From assembly GCF_900156865.1 (NCBI RefSeq), contig NZ_LT732529.1, positions 699,056-763,055 on the forward strand: a stretch of 64,000 bases of DNA, given 5' to 3'. The notes beneath the pieces were generated by a model. The model was given only the letters and a program-made list of their open reading frames with translations, did no database searches and had not been told where the DNA came from. The stretch is from Litchfieldia sinesaloumensis. GTDB lineage: Bacteria; Bacillota; Bacilli; Bacillales; Bacillaceae_L. Shown here in pieces: positions 61,902 to 64,000 of the stretch; position 1 is the first letter of the stretch, and every line of letters begins with the position of its first letter. A program made the translations under genes and the position numbers.

Positions 61902-62462
61902 TTATGCGTCTTTCAAAATAGAAATCATACTAGTTTTTATATCATTCCAAAGCTCTTTGTCTGTTGTGATACTCTCAACAAAGGATTTAATAAATGCCTT
62001 AAATGCAGCATCATACTCAGGTGATTCTTTTTCTGGAACACTTGCCTTTAATTCATCAGCAAGAGCCTGGGCTTTGGGTGATCTTGGACCCCATTTTCCA
62101 ACTTCTTCATAGTCTTTGTTGACGAATACGATAATCGGAATCGAGCGTGATTTCCCATTCGTTAAATATTGGTCCATTAGCTCTAAATTTTCATCTCGAA
62201 TTAAATAGCGAGTTTCAATCAATGCTTCATCCGCTACTCTCATTAGGATAGGGAGGTTAACCATTGCATCTCCACACCAGTCTGCTGTTAATACAATAGC
62301 TTTCAGCTCTTTTCCTTGTAGTGCTTGCAGAAGTTCTTTGTCCGATTCTTCTAGTTGGAATTGGTTATACACTTTTAATAGGTTTTCTTTATGAACTTGC
62401 ATGCTGTTAATGTAGTCAAATTGATTCAGCCCTTTTTCAAACCATGGTTTTAAGTTTGCCAC
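61902..62462 (-). CDS. Thioredoxin-family protein with a single active-site Cys
   Basis: A 186-residue cytoplasmic protein with a thioredoxin-like core at about 40-140. The position of the CxxC motif reads TADWCGDA (58-65): one Cys followed by Gly-Asp, so the classical WCGPC resolving Cys is missing. IPIIVFVNKDYEEVGKWGPR near 108-127 is the cis-Pro region. Proteins of this form are common in Bacilli, with unknown targets. GTG start after GAGGAGG. Confidence 0.8.
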   Translation of the reverse strand: MANLKPWFEKGLNQFDYINSMQVHKENLLKVYNQFQLEESDKELLQALQGKELKAIVLTADWCGDAMVNLPILMRVADEALIETRYLIRDENLELMDQYLTNGKSRSIPIIVFVNKDYEEVGKWGPRSPKAQALADELKASVPEKESPEYDAAFKAFIKSFVESITTDKELWNDIKTSMISILKDA

Positions 62463-62536
62463 TTTGAATTCCTCCTCTATTAGACACTATCTGCTTCCAC
62501 TATAAATGAAAAAGGAGATTCAAACCACTAACTTGC

Positions 62537-62818
62537 TTAGGAAAGATACTGATTTACAGTTTCGTAAAATTCATAGGAATCCTGGTTGGGAAAATTCACT
62601 AAAATTGGCTCATCTTCAACTAGAACATCGGTTAATACTTGATAATCACCGTGTGCGGAAGACATTTCAGTTTGTTCCCATTTCCAACAAGCGCCTGTGA
62701 ATGCAATTTGGTAATTGCTTAAGAGTCTAATCTCGTATAGGACCTCATTTAATTCGACAAAGCCAAGACCGTGATTAGATTCAAGTTTTTTCACTAATTC
62801 ATGTTTTGAAATGTTCAT
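62537..62818 (-). CDS. Hypothetical soluble protein (93 residues)
   Basis: A 93-residue protein without membrane segments, beginning MNISKHELVKKLESNHG and containing IAFTGACWKWEQTE near 38-51. I recognise no family. GGGGGAATG precedes the ATG. It lies 74 bases upstream of the thioredoxin-like gene on the same strand and may be co-transcribed with it. Confidence 0.55.
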   Translation of the reverse strand: MNISKHELVKKLESNHGLGFVELNEVLYEIRLLSNYQIAFTGACWKWEQTEMSSAHGDYQVLTDVLVEDEPILVNFPNQDSYEFYETVNQYLS

Positions 62819-62942
62819 ATTTCATTCCCCCAATTATTGATAGTTTTACCTATGGGCTTGCTGAATAAGCTATCCAAGTATTGTTAGTTATGCGGTTCAT
62901 ATTTAGGAGGAAAACGTGACAAAATAGTGGAGCCAAGGAGGA

Positions 62943-63389
62943 TTGTCCTTTGGTGATTATGCAAGAGGAGTTGAGTGCTGGGTGAGATGGCAAAGGTCAC
63001 TGATGGATTTACTTAAGAGTCGCAAAAATAAAAAGATAGCACTGGCAGTAGATACATCTACAAATCAGGTGCGGTCCATTTTAATAAATAATATCATAAA
63101 GTTTTTTGGCGAAATGATTCCAGAGACACAACTTGTCCAGGCTGATTTTAAAATTAGAAGCATTTCACCGATTCAAAACCCATCCATCAAATTTTTTACA
63201 CATGGTAAGTCTTCCTACACAGAAGTACTTGAATGGGCAGACCAAGAGAAAATTGATACTGTATTTTATATAACAGATGTCACTGGTTACTTTTATGATG
63301 AGTTGAACGTAGAAGCTGAAGTATTCTGGCTTGTCCCAGATGACTATCTACCAAAAGTCCCGTTTGGAAAAGCGATAAAAATTGCCTAA
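62943..63389 (+). pseudogene. VWA-like (DUF2201) C-terminal fragment
   Basis: A 148-residue frame that matches only the C-terminal VWA-like half of DUF2201 predicted metallopeptidases (usually several hundred residues): KKIALAVDTSTNQV (30-43), a degenerate MIDAS-like strand, GKSSYTEVLEWADQ and DTVFYITDVTGYFYDEL. The N-terminal metallopeptidase domain is missing. AAGGAGG lies right before the possible TTG start, but only two bases away. It may be a decayed remnant or a stand-alone domain; a remnant is favoured. Confidence 0.5.
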
Positions 63390-63401
63390 TTTAATATGGA
63401 A

Positions 63402-63436
63402 TGACGCCTAGGATTCCGTGAAATCTAGGCGTTATT
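63402..63436 (+). terminator. Hairpin after the VWA-like fragment
   Basis: GACGCCTAG (63403-63411) pairs with CTAGGCGTT (63425-63433), with one wobble. The T-tract is weak. Confidence 0.55.
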
Positions 63437-63454
63437 TAGTTGGATAAATTATCC

Positions 63455-63483
63455 TTGACGTATCGGCATAACTGAATTATATT
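63455..63483 (+). promoter_or_regulatory. Candidate tcyP promoter
   Basis: TTGACG (63455-63460) and TATATT (63478-63483) are separated by exactly 17 bases, 34 bases ahead of the ATG. No clear CymR or S-box element is seen. Confidence 0.6.
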
Positions 63484-63516
63484 TTAATACAATATGATAT
63501 AAAGGGGGGAAATCGT

Positions 63517-64000
63517 ATGAGTTTACTTGGATTAGTAAATATCGTATTGATGGTCTTATTACTATTGTTATTATTTTATATGCAAAAGAAACATGTTTCT
63601 TTCTCAAAACGAGTATTTGCTGCTCTTGGCTTAGGGATTGCCTTTGGTCTTATCCTACAACTTATTTACGGAGCTGACTCTGTAGTCCTATCGGAGTCTA
63701 TTAGTTGGTACAATATCGTGGGTAATGGGTATGTGAAGTTTCTACAAATGATTGTTATGCCACTTGTGTTTATTTCAATTGTATCCGCTTTTACAAAAAT
63801 GAAGTTAGCGAATAACATTGGAAAGATTAGTGTTCTAATTTTAGGTATTTTAGTTGGCACAACCGCCATTTCAGCATTGGTAGGAATTGGAACGACAGTT
63901 GCTTTTGATTTAGAAGCATTCCAAATTGAAGCTGGTGAGGCTGAACAGGCACGAGGTGAAGCACTTGACCAACGATCTGCGGATCTACAAGGGAAATCAT
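63517..64000 (+). CDS. tcyP: L-cystine symporter TcyP (5' part)
   Basis: The first 161 residues of a sodium:dicarboxylate symporter-family protein; the gene runs past the window edge. Visible hydrophobic segments are at about 4-22, 30-50, 64-86 and 95-125, with NGYVKFLQMIVMPLVFISIVSAF (in pieces, 69-91), the family's second-helix signature. The sequence and the insert after residue 125 (AFDLEAFQIEAGEAEQ) follow B. subtilis TcyP, the main cystine importer. AAAGGGGGG precedes the ATG. Full family length is about 460 residues. Confidence 0.88.
   Translation, partial: MSLLGLVNIVLMVLLLLLLFYMQKKHVSFSKRVFAALGLGIAFGLILQLIYGADSVVLSESISWYNIVGNGYVKFLQMIVMPLVFISIVSAFTKMKLANNIGKISVLILGILVGTTAISALVGIGTTVAFDLEAFQIEAGEAEQARGEALDQRSADLQGKS

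Overview
The window is chromosomal DNA of a low-GC, endospore-forming Firmicute, most likely a member of the Bacillaceae. Supporting evidence: a CwlJ spore-germination hydrolase with a sigma-E-like promoter, a CotF-like coat protein, strong AGGAGG ribosome-binding sites with many TTG/GTG starts, and many proteins close to named B. subtilis products as I remember them (GuaC, LtaS, BmrC/BmrD, YdbS/YdbT, YhfK, YkhA, MscL, TcyP). I see no rRNA, tRNA, prophage or CRISPR array.

Layout. 0-8.5 kb: guaC with a PurBox-like operator, an XRE-cupin regulator divergent from a DoxX protein, a membrane phosphoesterase, ltaS, a yhdT-panF pair and cwlJ. 8.7-21.2 kb: ydbST, a leader region with two tiny ORFs and a terminator ahead of the bmrCD multidrug ABC pair, an ECF sigma/anti-sigma unit, yhfK, a Gfo/Idh dehydrogenase, an NCS2 permease and a YjiH-type membrane protein. 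21.4-27.9 kb: a tiny ORF, an ammonium transporter preceded by a TnrA-like box and followed by a DUF294 nucleotidyltransferase and a DEDDh exonuclease, yocS, a GNAT, ykhA, mscL and a small conserved gene. 28.2-47.8 kb: a secreted GHL10 protein and then a long, nearly all plus-strand catabolic island: PhnP-like hydrolase, AXE1 esterase, CUT1 ABC importer without ATPase, NanE, an enolase-superfamily enzyme, two Gfo/Idh dehydrogenases, M55 D-aminopeptidase, ROK kinase, RpiR regulator, sugar isomerase, DUF624, DUF4127, FAD oxidoreductase and HAD phosphatase. The gene mix points to uptake and breakdown of an amino-sugar or peptidoglycan-derived compound; the substrate is not identified.

48-55.4 kb: a CoxG-like gene, an IS3-family element sitting inside a terminator hairpin, and a formate/molybdoenzyme module (fdhD; OFA transporter, DUF2294, YdeP-like molybdopterin oxidoreductase). 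Two similar leader elements, each with a conserved 15-base core followed by an intrinsic terminator, precede the transporter and the oxidoreductase. 55.5-64 kb: small membrane protein, YeiH-type exporter, recQ, coat protein, a 1.3-kb gene-free region filled with two different tandem repeat arrays (53-bp units, then 31/32-bp units with a perfect palindrome), a small protein with two H-x13-H helices, thioredoxin-like protein, a VWA-like fragment, and the start of tcyP, which runs off the window.

Gene-free stretches over about 300 bases: 1892-2211 (dyad operator, short promoter-terminator pair), 3748-4115 (ltaS promoter only), 10764-11213 (bmrCD leader), 27911-28224 (promoter), 50757-51157 (leader element A), 57028-57328 (minus-strand terminator in the yeiH leader), 59997-61294 (repeat arrays). 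The best candidates for something undescribed are the twin leader elements of the formate module, the palindromic repeat array, the shared dyad in front of the XRE regulator and yjiH, and the DUF4127-containing catabolic island.
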